Below are positions 1 to 5,983 of a stretch of DNA of 25,267 nucleotides, piece by piece. The stretch is from a virus: the IMG/VR virus record IMGVR_UViG_3300005095_000130, positions 1 through 25,267 of that record. One strand, 5' to 3'. Made by a program: the position numbers and the translations under genes. Numbering within the stretch: position 1 is the stretch's first letter; each line of letters starts with the position of its first letter. The notes beneath the pieces were generated by a model that was not told the origin of the DNA, searched no databases, and worked only from the letters and a program-made list of their open reading frames with translations.

Positions 1-11
1 AGCTCACCTGG

Positions 12-254
12 ATGGCCGAGTACCTGCAGCACCCCGATCAGGTCAAGCGCCTCGAGGCCGGGGACTCGGAGGTCCTCGAGCTCACCGAGACTGCCCGGAG
101 CTTGCGCGACGCGCTGAGGCGCATGGAAGCGGAGATGCCTGGCGCCCTGCGGTACGCGATGGCCGCGATCGAGGAGCGCTACGGCAGGGGAGACCGGAGG
201 GCCTCGAGAGCTCGCCAGATGGCCCGGACGCTCGGAAGGGTGGAGGCAGTATGA
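12..254 (+). CDS. Small hypothetical phage protein, possibly truncated at the window edge
   Basis: I do not recognise this family. The frame begins with ATG at 12 and encodes 80 residues that are mostly charged and helical (many Glu, Arg, Ala), with no cysteine, signal peptide or membrane segment. The frame is also open to the left edge of the window (Leu-Thr-Trp before the Met), so the true start may lie outside and the protein may be longer. Its stop overlaps the ATG of the next gene in an ATGA, which supports it as a real translated gene in the same operon as the membrane protein and the RusA resolvase downstream. Function is unknown. Confidence 0.55.
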   Translation: MAEYLQHPDQVKRLEAGDSEVLELTETARSLRDALRRMEAEMPGALRYAMAAIEERYGRGDRRASRARQMARTLGRVEAV

Positions 255-496
255 ACACCGAACCCCATGTCCTGCTCTGGGCGTTTTTCGACATCGTGCT
301 TGCCCTCTTGAGCCTGGTTGCTGCCGGAGCTTCGGCGGCCTTCGCGCGGGCGCTCGTGAGGGAGGAGCGAGCGGGGCTCTTCCGTGCGCTCCTCGCCCTG
401 GCCTTCTCCCTGCTCTCGGTGGCACTCGTGATCCTGGCGGTGATCCTGGCCACGCTCGGCCTCGGTACCGCCTGGCGAGGGGGGTGGATCTGGTGA
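251..496 (+). CDS. Small membrane protein with two predicted transmembrane helices
   Basis: This 81-residue protein has two long hydrophobic segments, at about residues 7-32 and 44-70, separated by a short charged stretch rich in Arg and Glu, and a Trp-rich C-terminus. That is a helical hairpin in the cytoplasmic membrane. The start ATG overlaps the stop of the preceding gene, and its TGA stop overlaps the likely GTG start of the RusA gene (GTGA), so it sits inside a translationally coupled early operon. I cannot assign a function. Its position among replication/recombination genes rather than lysis genes makes a holin role unlikely but not excluded. Confidence 0.6.
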   Translation: MNTEPHVLLWAFFDIVLALLSLVAAGASAAFARALVREERAGLFRALLALAFSLLSVALVILAVILATLGLGTAWRGGWIW

Positions 497-834
497 AGCT
501 CACCCTCCCCTGGCCCCCCAGGAGCGGCAACAACCAGCACGGCCAGCGTGCTGGCAAGCGCTACCTGACCCCGGAGATCCGCGCCTACCGCGCTGAGGTG
601 TGGGCTTTGCTGGCCAGGGTTCCTAGGCCGGAGGGGCTGGTGGGGCTCCGGTTCACGCTCTACCCGCCGGATCGGAGGGCGCGGGACGGGGACAACGTGC
701 TGAAGGTGGTCATGGATGCGCTCGTGGCCGGCGGCTGGTTGCCGGACGACTCGAACCGGACGATCGCCCGGTACGTGTGGGGCGAGCCGGTGAAGGACGG
801 GCGGATCGAGGTGGTGGTGGAGGATGTTTCCTAA
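493..834 (+). CDS. rusA: RusA-family crossover junction endodeoxyribonuclease
   Basis: Predicted Holliday junction resolvase that would cut branched DNA during phage replication, recombination or packaging. Counting from GTG 493 the protein is 113 residues, close to the usual RusA length of about 120. It begins with the family's short strand followed by PPRSGNN and a conserved Tyr/Lys stretch. The catalytic signature is clear: D65-G-D67-N, K71, D75 and the pair D85-D86 in GGWLPDD. These match the spacing of E. coli RusA Asp70, Asp72, Lys76 and Asp91. GTG 493 overlaps the preceding stop as GTGA; a GTG three codons upstream at 484 is an alternative. The end overlaps the next gene by 11 bases. 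Confidence 0.9.
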   Translation: MKLTLPWPPRSGNNQHGQRAGKRYLTPEIRAYRAEVWALLARVPRPEGLVGLRFTLYPPDRRARDGDNVLKVVMDALVAGGWLPDDSNRTIARYVWGEPVKDGRIEVVVEDVS

Positions 835-1135
835 ATCGCTTGCCGACTTTGAGAAAAATGCAGCAGCCGAGTTCGCTCGGCTGATTACCGACATGATCAA
901 TGCTGGGGTGCTTCCCGATTACGGCAAATATGACTATCACGTCTTTGGCCGTGAGGTTGCAAAACTCGCCGTTTATGGGACCGAGGGCCATGCCGACGCT
1001 TACGTTGATGCTGCTGACTTCCTGCATCGGTACGGGGCGATGTCTGGCAAGCGCGAGCTGTACGTTGCCTCCGCTGTTCTGGGGGCTGCTGCCCGGGTGA
1101 TTCGGAAGAAGCTCGGCGAGGAGGCGGATGCGTGA
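824..1135 (+). CDS. Small hypothetical protein
   Basis: A 103-residue protein that I do not recognise. It is soluble-looking, mainly helical and Ala/Tyr/Asp rich, with a basic patch near the C-terminus (VIRKKLGEEADA). Its start overlaps the RusA gene by 11 bases and lies just after a GGTGGTGGAGG ribosome-binding sequence. Its TGA stop overlaps the GTG start of the next gene. The codons at its beginning are noticeably less GC-rich than in rusA or the following gene, which hints at a separate origin. No cysteine, membrane or nucleotide-binding motif is visible. It is likely an accessory protein of the phage early operon. Confidence 0.6.
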   Translation: MFPKSLADFEKNAAAEFARLITDMINAGVLPDYGKYDYHVFGREVAKLAVYGTEGHADAYVDAADFLHRYGAMSGKRELYVASAVLGAAARVIRKKLGEEADA

Positions 1136-1704
1136 CCGCCGAGGAGCGCCAGCTCGCCGAGGCCTGGTACCAGGCCCTCCGTGCCTGGAAGACCCGAAAC
1201 CTCACCGATACCCTGCCCACCGGACCCCGCAGGACGCCGAAGGGGGCGGCGGTGCGGGTGGTCTGGGGGTGTCCGGTTTGCCGTTCGCTCCGAGCGCCCG
1301 AGTTCGACCTGGCCATTTTGGAGGCTCGAGCTCGCGGCGACGATCTGCGCCCGATCGTGCGGTGGATCGCGGAGGAGCTCCGCGTGCGTGAGGAGGTTGT
1401 GTGGACGCACGCCCGCGAGCACCTCGACCCGGCCCCGGCCCGCCCCCTGGTGGGGGAGTGGGCGCGGCGCCGGCGGATCGACCTCGGCGAGCACCTGCTC
1501 ACCCCGGCCGGGTGGATCCCGGTCGAGCGGGTGCTGGCGGTGATTCGGGAGGCGCCGGAGGAGTACCGGGTGCTCTTGGATCAGGTGCGGTTTGGGAAAA
1601 CACGCTTTCGGCGCCTGCTGGATGGTGATGGCTTTTTTCGAGATGCCCGTGCGAAGCGGGTTGGGGAGGCGGTTCTATGGTTCGCGAAGAAGCTGAAGTT
1701 TTAA
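1132..1704 (+). CDS. Putative zinc/helix-turn-helix DNA-binding protein (CxxC...HxxxH)
   Basis: A 190-residue protein starting at GTG 1132, which overlaps the preceding TGA (GTGA). It carries CPVC at residues 47-50 and an H-x3-H at residues 93-97. The 42 residues between them have the look of a helical DNA-binding unit. The same layout with almost the same spacing occurs in the small-terminase candidate at 6621 (C8/C11 and H52/H56), so the two may share a domain. The C-terminal half is basic and ends in FAKKLKF, compatible with nucleic-acid binding. It overlaps the csf1 gene by 28 bases, so it is co-translated with the type IV operon. A specific job (replication accessory, regulator or csf partner) cannot be read from sequence alone. 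Confidence 0.6.
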   Translation: MTAEERQLAEAWYQALRAWKTRNLTDTLPTGPRRTPKGAAVRVVWGCPVCRSLRAPEFDLAILEARARGDDLRPIVRWIAEELRVREEVVWTHAREHLDPAPARPLVGEWARRRRIDLGEHLLTPAGWIPVERVLAVIREAPEEYRVLLDQVRFGKTRFRRLLDGDGFFRDARAKRVGEAVLWFAKKLKF

Positions 1705-2477
1705 CGGTTTCCGGCCTTCTCTGGCGGGCGGCGGGGATGCCAGCACCGAAGTGGGAGCTGGAGCCGGCAGAAGGGCCTTGCGGGACCTGCGGGCGCCCGA
1801 TCACTGCAGGCGTCCCGCAGAAGGCGATCAACAGCCCGACGTTCGCGCAGCACTCCGACTACCTCAAGTACGGCAGCCACGTATGCGCGGCCTGCGCCTG
1901 GCTCTACGGGCTTGGGCGTTCCAGGCCGGGGAATTTCCTTGTGGTGGGGGAGCGGGTTTACTGGCCGGTGATCTCGCTTGAATCCGAAACCGAAGATCGC
2001 CCGTCGTGGCTCCGTGTTATCCGCGAGGTGGCGCGGATGGACCCCCGTCTGCCCGCTGCCGGCGTGTTGACCACTGACGTGAAGCCCCGCCTATGGCCGC
2101 GCACGCGGGTGGTCACGCTCAGGGCATTCGGGCTCTACGTGCACGCACCGGAGTATGACGTGTCCACCTTCGTGGAGCTTGACCTCGCGGAGCTTGAGCG
2201 CGTGGCCCTGGAGATCGGCGAAGCTCTGCGCCAGGGGTTCACGAAGACAGACGTCTACCACGGCCTGTGGCGCAACTACAAACGGATGCGGCGGTTGGGA
2301 AAGGAGGGGATAGAGCTGGAGAAACGCTTATCGGAGGTTCGGCAAAGTGAGGTTTTCGTCCCGGCGCTGGTGGTCGCCGGGGTTAGGAAAGGAGGGAAAC
2401 ATGGAACTGCTGGAAAATCTTACGGAGCAAGAGAAGCACGCGGTGAAGCTCATCAAAACGGCCTTGGACTTCTATAA
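1677..2477 (+). CDS. csf1: Type IV-B CRISPR-Cas Csf1, Cas8-like zinc-finger subunit
   Basis: Predicted large-subunit-like protein of a type IV CRISPR ribonucleoprotein. The 266-residue frame has two zinc-ribbon knuckles, C35-x2-C38 (CGTC) and C70-x2-C73 (CAAC), with an aromatic stretch between them (SPTFAQHSDYL) and AWLYGLG after, the layout known for Csf1. A GGGAGGCGG ribosome-binding site precedes ATG 1677; ATG 1737 is an alternative start but would still keep the zinc site. The assignment rests on the cysteines plus the downstream order cas11-csf2-csf3-cysH, not on a profile search. The last about 25 codons overlap cas11 by 77 bases and look unlike natural protein. Adding one G to the GGGG at 2381-2384 would place a TAG just before the cas11 ribosome-binding site, so the true C-terminus may be shorter. 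Confidence 0.72.
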   Translation: MVREEAEVLTVSGLLWRAAGMPAPKWELEPAEGPCGTCGRPITAGVPQKAINSPTFAQHSDYLKYGSHVCAACAWLYGLGRSRPGNFLVVGERVYWPVISLESETEDRPSWLRVIREVARMDPRLPAAGVLTTDVKPRLWPRTRVVTLRAFGLYVHAPEYDVSTFVELDLAELERVALEIGEALRQGFTKTDVYHGLWRNYKRMRRLGKEGIELEKRLSEVRQSEVFVPALVVAGVRKGGKHGTAGKSYGAREARGEAHQNGLGLL

Positions 2478-2823
2478 CGCCTACGACGGCATCGGGCTTT
2501 TCGCCGGGCCCGGGAGGTATGCGGCCCTTGAAGGGCGGGTGCGGATTGCGGCGGTGCAGAGCCGCACGCTCTTCGAGTTCTGGTCGCGCTTGCTCACCAA
2601 GATGCAGTGGCCGACGCCGCCTAAAAAGGCTGATGCGGTGATCCTTCCAATGCTCCGGCACGAAGACGAGCTCGGCGTGCTCCGGGTTCTGGCTGAGGAG
2701 GCCCCGAGTATCGTCATGCTGGCTAGGGCCTGGCACGACGAGGACAAGGCGGCTAGGAAGGAGGCCTGGGAGGAGGAAGAAGGCGCTACGGAGGACGAGG
2801 GGGTGCTTTTCGATGAAGTCTAA
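2401..2823 (+). CDS. cas11: Type IV-B CRISPR-Cas small subunit, Cas11-like
   Basis: A 140-residue, largely alpha-helical acidic protein sitting between csf1 and csf2, the place of the small subunit that lines the belly of type I/III/IV effector complexes. ATG 2401 follows a good AAGGAGGG site, so it is preferred to an upstream GTG at 2347. Features include a helical N-terminus, an aromatic helix (FEFWSRLL) and a strongly acidic tail (EEEEGATEDEG). No catalytic motif is visible, as expected for Cas11. The gene overlaps csf2 by 11 bases. Small subunits diverge quickly, so this call depends mostly on size, helical content and neighbours; a helical protein of another kind cannot be excluded without structure prediction. 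Confidence 0.62.
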   Translation: MELLENLTEQEKHAVKLIKTALDFYNAYDGIGLFAGPGRYAALEGRVRIAAVQSRTLFEFWSRLLTKMQWPTPPKKADAVILPMLRHEDELGVLRVLAEEAPSIVMLARAWHDEDKAARKEAWEEEEGATEDEGVLFDEV

Positions 2824-3664
2824 ACGGTACTGGATGGAGCTTGAGGCCGTGGAACCCGTGGCTCACGGGGATACGTTGACCGGGGTGGACAACGCCACCA
2901 ACACCCGGCTCTTCATGCGCTCGACGATGCTGGTTCGCGGTGTCCCGATGCGGGTGCCTGACATCAGCGAGAACGCCCTGCGAACGGTGGCGTTCCGGGT
3001 TCCCCTGGCGCTGCATCTGCTGGGGGCCCTCGGGGTCGAGAAGGGGACGCTTCCCCAGGCGGTGGTCAACCTGCTCTTCTCGGGCGGGAACATGGCAGCC
3101 GGCGCGAAGAGCCCGTCGAACGAGATCGAGCTCGGTCACCGCATCCGCGACCTTTATCCCAGCCTCGAGCTTCTTGGGGGCGCGGTGGACAGCTTTATCC
3201 TGCCACGATCCCGGTTGCGCCTGGCGGCCTGGCCGGTGGCGCGGGAGTTCCGTTGGGTTCTGGAACATGTGGCGCCGCATCTCGCCGAGGAAGCCGAGCG
3301 GGTTTCGGTGTTCGACCTCCTCTCCGAAGAGGTGCGCACCCGTGGCACGGGGACGGAGTCGGAGGGCAACCAGATGCTTTACCAGTACGAGGTCTTGGCC
3401 GCCGGGGCGCGGTTTTTCGTGGAGATCACCCTTGAGGCCGCGACTTCCCCGGCGGCAGAGGCGGCGGTGGCTGTTGCCCTGGAACACTGGGACGGCTATT
3501 TCGGCGGCCAGGCGCGTCAGGGGCGGGGGCGGATGGAGATTCGTAACGCCAGCCTGCCCAAGCCCGATGCATACCTCGAGCACGTCGATGGGCATGCGGA
3601 GGCCATGAAGGCCGGTTTGTTGGACGGCACGCTGGGAACGGGGCAGGTGGTATGCAGCCCGTAG
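2813..3664 (+). CDS. csf2: Type IV CRISPR-Cas backbone subunit Csf2 (Cas7-like RAMP)
   Basis: Predicted Cas7-family protein that would polymerise along a guide RNA to form the backbone of the effector. The 283-residue protein starts with a strand and then a loop rich in Asn/Thr/Asp (GVDNATNTRLFMRS), followed by SENALRTVAFR. This resembles the Arg-containing helix of Cas7/Csf2 proteins that contacts RNA. A later segment PSLELLGGAVDSFILPRSRL fits the hydrophobic-strand-Gly pattern seen in Csf2. Length is somewhat short for Csf2. Starts overlap: 11 bases with cas11 before and 13 with csf3 after. Seen directly: composition, order and overlaps. Inferred: RAMP fold and RNA binding. Confidence 0.72.
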   Translation: MKSKRYWMELEAVEPVAHGDTLTGVDNATNTRLFMRSTMLVRGVPMRVPDISENALRTVAFRVPLALHLLGALGVEKGTLPQAVVNLLFSGGNMAAGAKSPSNEIELGHRIRDLYPSLELLGGAVDSFILPRSRLRLAAWPVAREFRWVLEHVAPHLAEEAERVSVFDLLSEEVRTRGTGTESEGNQMLYQYEVLAAGARFFVEITLEAATSPAAEAAVAVALEHWDGYFGGQARQGRGRMEIRNASLPKPDAYLEHVDGHAEAMKAGLLDGTLGTGQVVCSP

Positions 3665-4476
3665 GCGATTTCGGTTACACGGACTGGGCCGAGGATGAGC
3701 CGGCACGCATTGGGCGTGTAACCGAGCTTCGTGAGGAGGCTTTTCCCGGCTCGTTTTTTTATGAGCTGTGGAAAACGTGGGCAAAGCAGCCCGTTCGTCT
3801 TGTACGGGTGATCGCCCACATGCTCGAACCTTACGTTCCAAGCGCTGGTATTCGCGTGCACCTTGACTCGATACTTGCTTGGGCGGTGGCAGACGCCTAC
3901 AGCGACAAAATCGAGGTGGATCGCCCCAGGGTGATTCCCATCCCGGCGGCGGCGCTGTGGACGGATGGCCAGCGGGTGCTTTGGGGTGTGGGGGATTTGG
4001 CCCCAGCACCAGGGCGGTGGATACGAGACAAGCGCTACCGCCATCGCCGTTACAAAGAGGCGGAGGCGGAGTGGTCCCAGCGCAAAAATGCTAACCGCTC
4101 CGTCGGCCGGTGGAAGGATAACCGCGTGCCGGTCGAAGCGGTTTTGACGCCTCGGGTGTGCACCTATGCTCTGGCGATCCCGGAGGCCTTGCGGGAAGTG
4201 CTCAAAGGGGTTACCCACATCGGCTCCAACACGTCCAGAGGGTACGGACGCGTCGATCGATGGGAGGTCGAAGAGGTGAAGCCGGAAGCGGACGACGTCG
4301 ACTTTCTTGCGAACACCTACATATTTCCGCTTCGGAACCTCCCAGCCGAAATGGGCGCGCATCCCAGCGGGCACGAATACCAGCCTGTAGTGGCCTGGGC
4401 TCCGCCCTACTGGTACCTGCCGTGGCACTCGCCCGGCTACGTGCCCCGGTCTAGAGCTCATGCGTGCCCTGGATAA
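3652..4476 (+). CDS. csf3: Type IV CRISPR-Cas Csf3 (Cas5-like RAMP)
   Basis: Predicted Cas5-like subunit that would cap the 5' end of the guide RNA in the complex. The 274-residue protein contains the glycine-rich loop NTSRGYGRVDRW at about residues 193-204, which matches the G-rich loop of Cas5/Csf3 RAMP proteins. Before it lies a long basic, Arg/Lys/Tyr-rich region (residues about 120-165) suitable for RNA contact. The C-terminus is aromatic and Pro-rich (PPYWYLPWHSPGY). It starts at ATG 3652 inside the end of csf2 and overlaps cysH by 17 bases. Base composition is a little lower in GC than the phage head genes. The call is supported by the Gly loop and by gene order; fold confirmation would need a profile or structure search. 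Confidence 0.72.
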   Translation: MQPVGDFGYTDWAEDEPARIGRVTELREEAFPGSFFYELWKTWAKQPVRLVRVIAHMLEPYVPSAGIRVHLDSILAWAVADAYSDKIEVDRPRVIPIPAAALWTDGQRVLWGVGDLAPAPGRWIRDKRYRHRRYKEAEAEWSQRKNANRSVGRWKDNRVPVEAVLTPRVCTYALAIPEALREVLKGVTHIGSNTSRGYGRVDRWEVEEVKPEADDVDFLANTYIFPLRNLPAEMGAHPSGHEYQPVVAWAPPYWYLPWHSPGYVPRSRAHACPG

Positions 4477-5194
4477 GGCGGCGTTCGCCGCGCACTACAG
4501 GACCGCGGCCTTCCGCCGTAGGGTGGACGAGGCCCGCCGGGGGGTTGAGCGATTCTGCGAGACCGCTTCTCACCCGGCGGTCGCCTTCTCTGGTGGCAAG
4601 GATTCAACGGTGGTTTTGCACTTAGTGCGTCAGGCGTGCCCCGAAGCCCCAGCGCTTTTTGGTCATGACGAATGGCTTTTACCGGAGACTGAGGAATACC
4701 TGTCCCGGGTGAAAGGCCTCATTACGTTTGCGTTCAGGGATCAGAAGCACGCAGAGTTCTTCCGTTCATGGGTAGACGGAGAGCCGCCGACGGACTACGT
4801 GTTTGAAGGTAATATCCCGGATTTTGTGCGCCGGATGGGGTACGACGGGCTTGCTTTTGGTCTTCGCATGGACGAGAACAGTTACCGCAAAATGCACGTC
4901 CGCAAGTACGGTCAGCTGTTCTTCTCGCGCACGCGGCGGATCTGGATGGCCTATCCGATTGCGCGCTGGAGCGTGCGCGACGTGTGGGCGTACATCGTGG
5001 GCAACGGCTTGGACTACAACCGCGCCTATGACCGCATGGCGGAGATCGGTGTGCCCTGGCGGGAGCAACGGGTGGGGCCGCTTGCGAACACCAGGGCACT
5101 CCGTGCTGGCCAGGCAGCGCTCCTGCGGCGGGGGTGGCCTGAGCTTTACGAGTGTTTTGCTGATACGTACCCCGAGGTGCGCAGATACGAGTAG
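4460..5194 (+). CDS. cysH: CysH-like PP-loop protein of the type IV-B CRISPR operon
   Basis: A 244-residue member of the adenine-nucleotide alpha-hydrolase (PAPS reductase/DndC-like) superfamily. The ATP-pyrophosphatase P-loop is explicit: SGGKDST at residues 44-50 after a hydrophobic strand (AVAF). Further conserved-looking segments are PALFGHDEWLLPET and YPIARWSVRDVWAYI, the second being the W-x2-W helix region common in these proteins. A cysH-like gene next to csf genes is the recognised hallmark of subtype IV-B. The C-terminal ECGIH-type catalytic cysteine motif of true PAPS/APS reductases is absent (it ends PEVRRYE), and there is no CxxC iron-sulfur site, so sulfate reduction is unlikely. 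It is the last gene of the overlapping operon; its role in type IV-B is not established. Confidence 0.85.
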   Translation: MRALDKAAFAAHYRTAAFRRRVDEARRGVERFCETASHPAVAFSGGKDSTVVLHLVRQACPEAPALFGHDEWLLPETEEYLSRVKGLITFAFRDQKHAEFFRSWVDGEPPTDYVFEGNIPDFVRRMGYDGLAFGLRMDENSYRKMHVRKYGQLFFSRTRRIWMAYPIARWSVRDVWAYIVGNGLDYNRAYDRMAEIGVPWREQRVGPLANTRALRAGQAALLRRGWPELYECFADTYPEVRRYE

Positions 5195-5234
5195 GGGCGG
5201 GCCAGGTGGCCCCGTGAGTGTGTGTCTTAGCCTT

Positions 5235-5426
5235 TTATGCCCTCTCTAAGGCCTTTTCGACCAACTCCAGCCACTCCGCGGAGTCCATGTCGGCCGCCTT
5301 GGCAATGGTGATCCCACGCTCCTGCAACGCCTCATACACCCGTTCTGCGTCCTCCTCCGTAGCCAGGTCGCCGAGCATCTGCCGTACTGCCTCGATCGGA
5401 TTCATATTTTCGATGAGCTTTTTCAT
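5235..5426 (-). CDS. Small acidic hypothetical protein, sole minus-strand gene
   Basis: A 63-residue acidic, helical protein (many Glu, Ala, Asp; ends VEKALERA) read on the minus strand, convergent with the cysH operon. It has a strong AGGAGG-type ribosome-binding site before the ATG at 5426, a perfect TTGACA -35 box and a palindromic operator in its promoter, so it is very likely expressed and regulated. I see no clear helix-turn-helix and do not recognise the family. Its place beside a CRISPR operon and its own repressible promoter make a regulator, an antitoxin-like protein or a small inhibitor possible, but nothing in the sequence decides among these. Confidence 0.6.
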   Translation of the reverse strand: MKKLIENMNPIEAVRQMLGDLATEEDAERVYEALQERGITIAKAADMDSAEWLELVEKALERA

Positions 5427-5445
5427 CTCCTACCTCCTCGCCTGT

Positions 5446-5474
5446 AGTGTAGCATGGTGCTAGCACCATGTCAA
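5446..5474 (-). promoter_or_regulatory. Sigma-70-type promoter for the minus-strand gene
   Basis: Read on the minus strand, TTGACA (5474-5469) is a perfect -35 box, followed after exactly 17 bases by TACACT (5451-5446) as the -10 box. The start codon of the 63-residue gene lies about 20 bases further on. The spacer is filled by an 18-bp palindrome. Confidence 0.7.
5453..5470. promoter_or_regulatory. 18-bp perfect palindrome, probable repressor operator
   Basis: CATGGTGCTAGCACCATG reads the same on both strands and occupies the -35/-10 spacer of the minus-strand promoter, the classic place for a repressor operator. The 8-mer GGTGCTAG from its left half (5456-5463) occurs again at 5497-5504, 41 bases away (close to four helical turns) and overlapping the likely plus-strand -10 element. 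One dimeric regulator could control both directions. Confidence 0.65.
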
Positions 5475-5498
5475 GCCCTACCCATATATATAGCGCGG

Positions 5499-5507
5499 TG
5501 CTAGTAT
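5499..5507 (+). promoter_or_regulatory. Possible extended -10 promoter for the 5528 gene
   Basis: TGCTAGTAT fits the extended -10 pattern TGnTAnnnT. No good -35 box is seen upstream. It overlaps the second GGTGCTAG half-site, and a strong GGAGGAGG ribosome-binding site follows at about 5513-5521. The start point would be only about 14 bases before the ATG, so the leader would be very short. Confidence 0.35.
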
Positions 5508-5527
5508 AGAGACGGAGGAGGTAGAGC

Positions 5528-5983
5528 ATGCCGATGGAGAGCAGCATCCAGGTATCCACCAGGCTCAGCCCATCCATACGCCCCGGCGCGGACATCGCGC
5601 GCCGCGCTGTCCAGATGTCCCCGACCGAGGTCGCCCGCCGCGACCTCGGTCGCTACTACGCCCTGCTCGAGCGCGCCAGGCGTTCGATGCGCGGGCTCTT
5701 TTCGCCCCGCGAGCTCGAGGCTCTGGCCTACGCGCTCGACTCGATGGCGAGCGTGGAGTCGCCGGAGCTGATCTACCTGGTTCCGGCCACGGTCGAGGAA
5801 GCCGTAGTCGATGAGCGCCTGTGCGAGCAGGCGCTCATCGAGGACTGCGAGGGGTTTTTGGAGCGCGTCAAGGGGCTGGACCTGGCCCAGCGCTATGCCA
5901 TAGTGGACGCGGTAAGTGCATACCTGGCGCGGCCTCGGGAAGAAAGGGGGGAAGAGGCATGGCGGGAGATCGGGATGATTTGA
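5528..5983 (+). CDS. Hypothetical mobile-element protein with RDLxRYYALL motif
   Basis: A 151-residue protein starting at ATG 5528 behind a strong GGAGGAGG site. The N-terminus (SSIQVSTRLSPSIRPG) is strand-like and polar. It is followed by the helical segment RRDLGRYYALLERARR at about residues 36-51 and LFSPRELEALAYALDSM. From memory, this RDL-x-RYYALL...E...L...DAL pattern occurs in short uncharacterised proteins of phages and conjugative elements; I know no biochemical function for them. The strand-then-helices start could be a ribbon-helix-helix-like regulator, which would fit the adjacent operator, but this is speculation. It overlaps the next gene by 25 bases. Confidence 0.6.
   Translation: MPMESSIQVSTRLSPSIRPGADIARRAVQMSPTEVARRDLGRYYALLERARRSMRGLFSPRELEALAYALDSMASVESPELIYLVPATVEEAVVDERLCEQALIEDCEGFLERVKGLDLAQRYAIVDAVSAYLARPREERGEEAWREIGMI

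Larger units (their letters stand above)
1677..5194 (+). other. Type IV-B CRISPR-Cas effector operon without a CRISPR array
   Basis: Five genes with overlapping ends: csf1, cas11, csf2, csf3, cysH. The set and the cysH partner match subtype IV-B. No adaptation genes (cas1, cas2), no cas6/csf5 processing enzyme, no DinG or RecD helicase and no repeat-spacer array occur anywhere in the window. The operon has no visible promoter of its own: its first gene overlaps the preceding phage gene by 28 bases, so it should be expressed with the RusA-containing early operon. The complex would therefore need guide RNAs from elsewhere or bind non-CRISPR RNA. Its presence inside a phage genome agrees with the known preference of type IV systems for mobile elements. 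Confidence 0.72.

Noticed and set aside
2786-4009. 407-residue minus-strand frame opposite csf2 and csf3
   Set aside because: The product is Pro/His/Arg-rich without domains. The plus strand has overlapping genes in operon order.
4734-5099. Minus-strand frame inside the CysH-like gene
   Set aside because: Antisense to a protein with a perfect PP-loop motif, and the product is Arg/Pro/Ser-rich rubble.
5199-5212. GGGCC-AGGT-GGCCC hairpin after the cysH-like gene as a terminator
   Set aside because: The stem is only 5 bp and there is no T run on either strand. It lies between convergent genes and could have a role, but I cannot support a terminator.
5821-5958. Upstream extension of the 5959 gene to 5821
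   Set aside because: It would overlap the 5528 gene by over 160 bases. The ATG at 5959 has a good ribosome-binding sequence.
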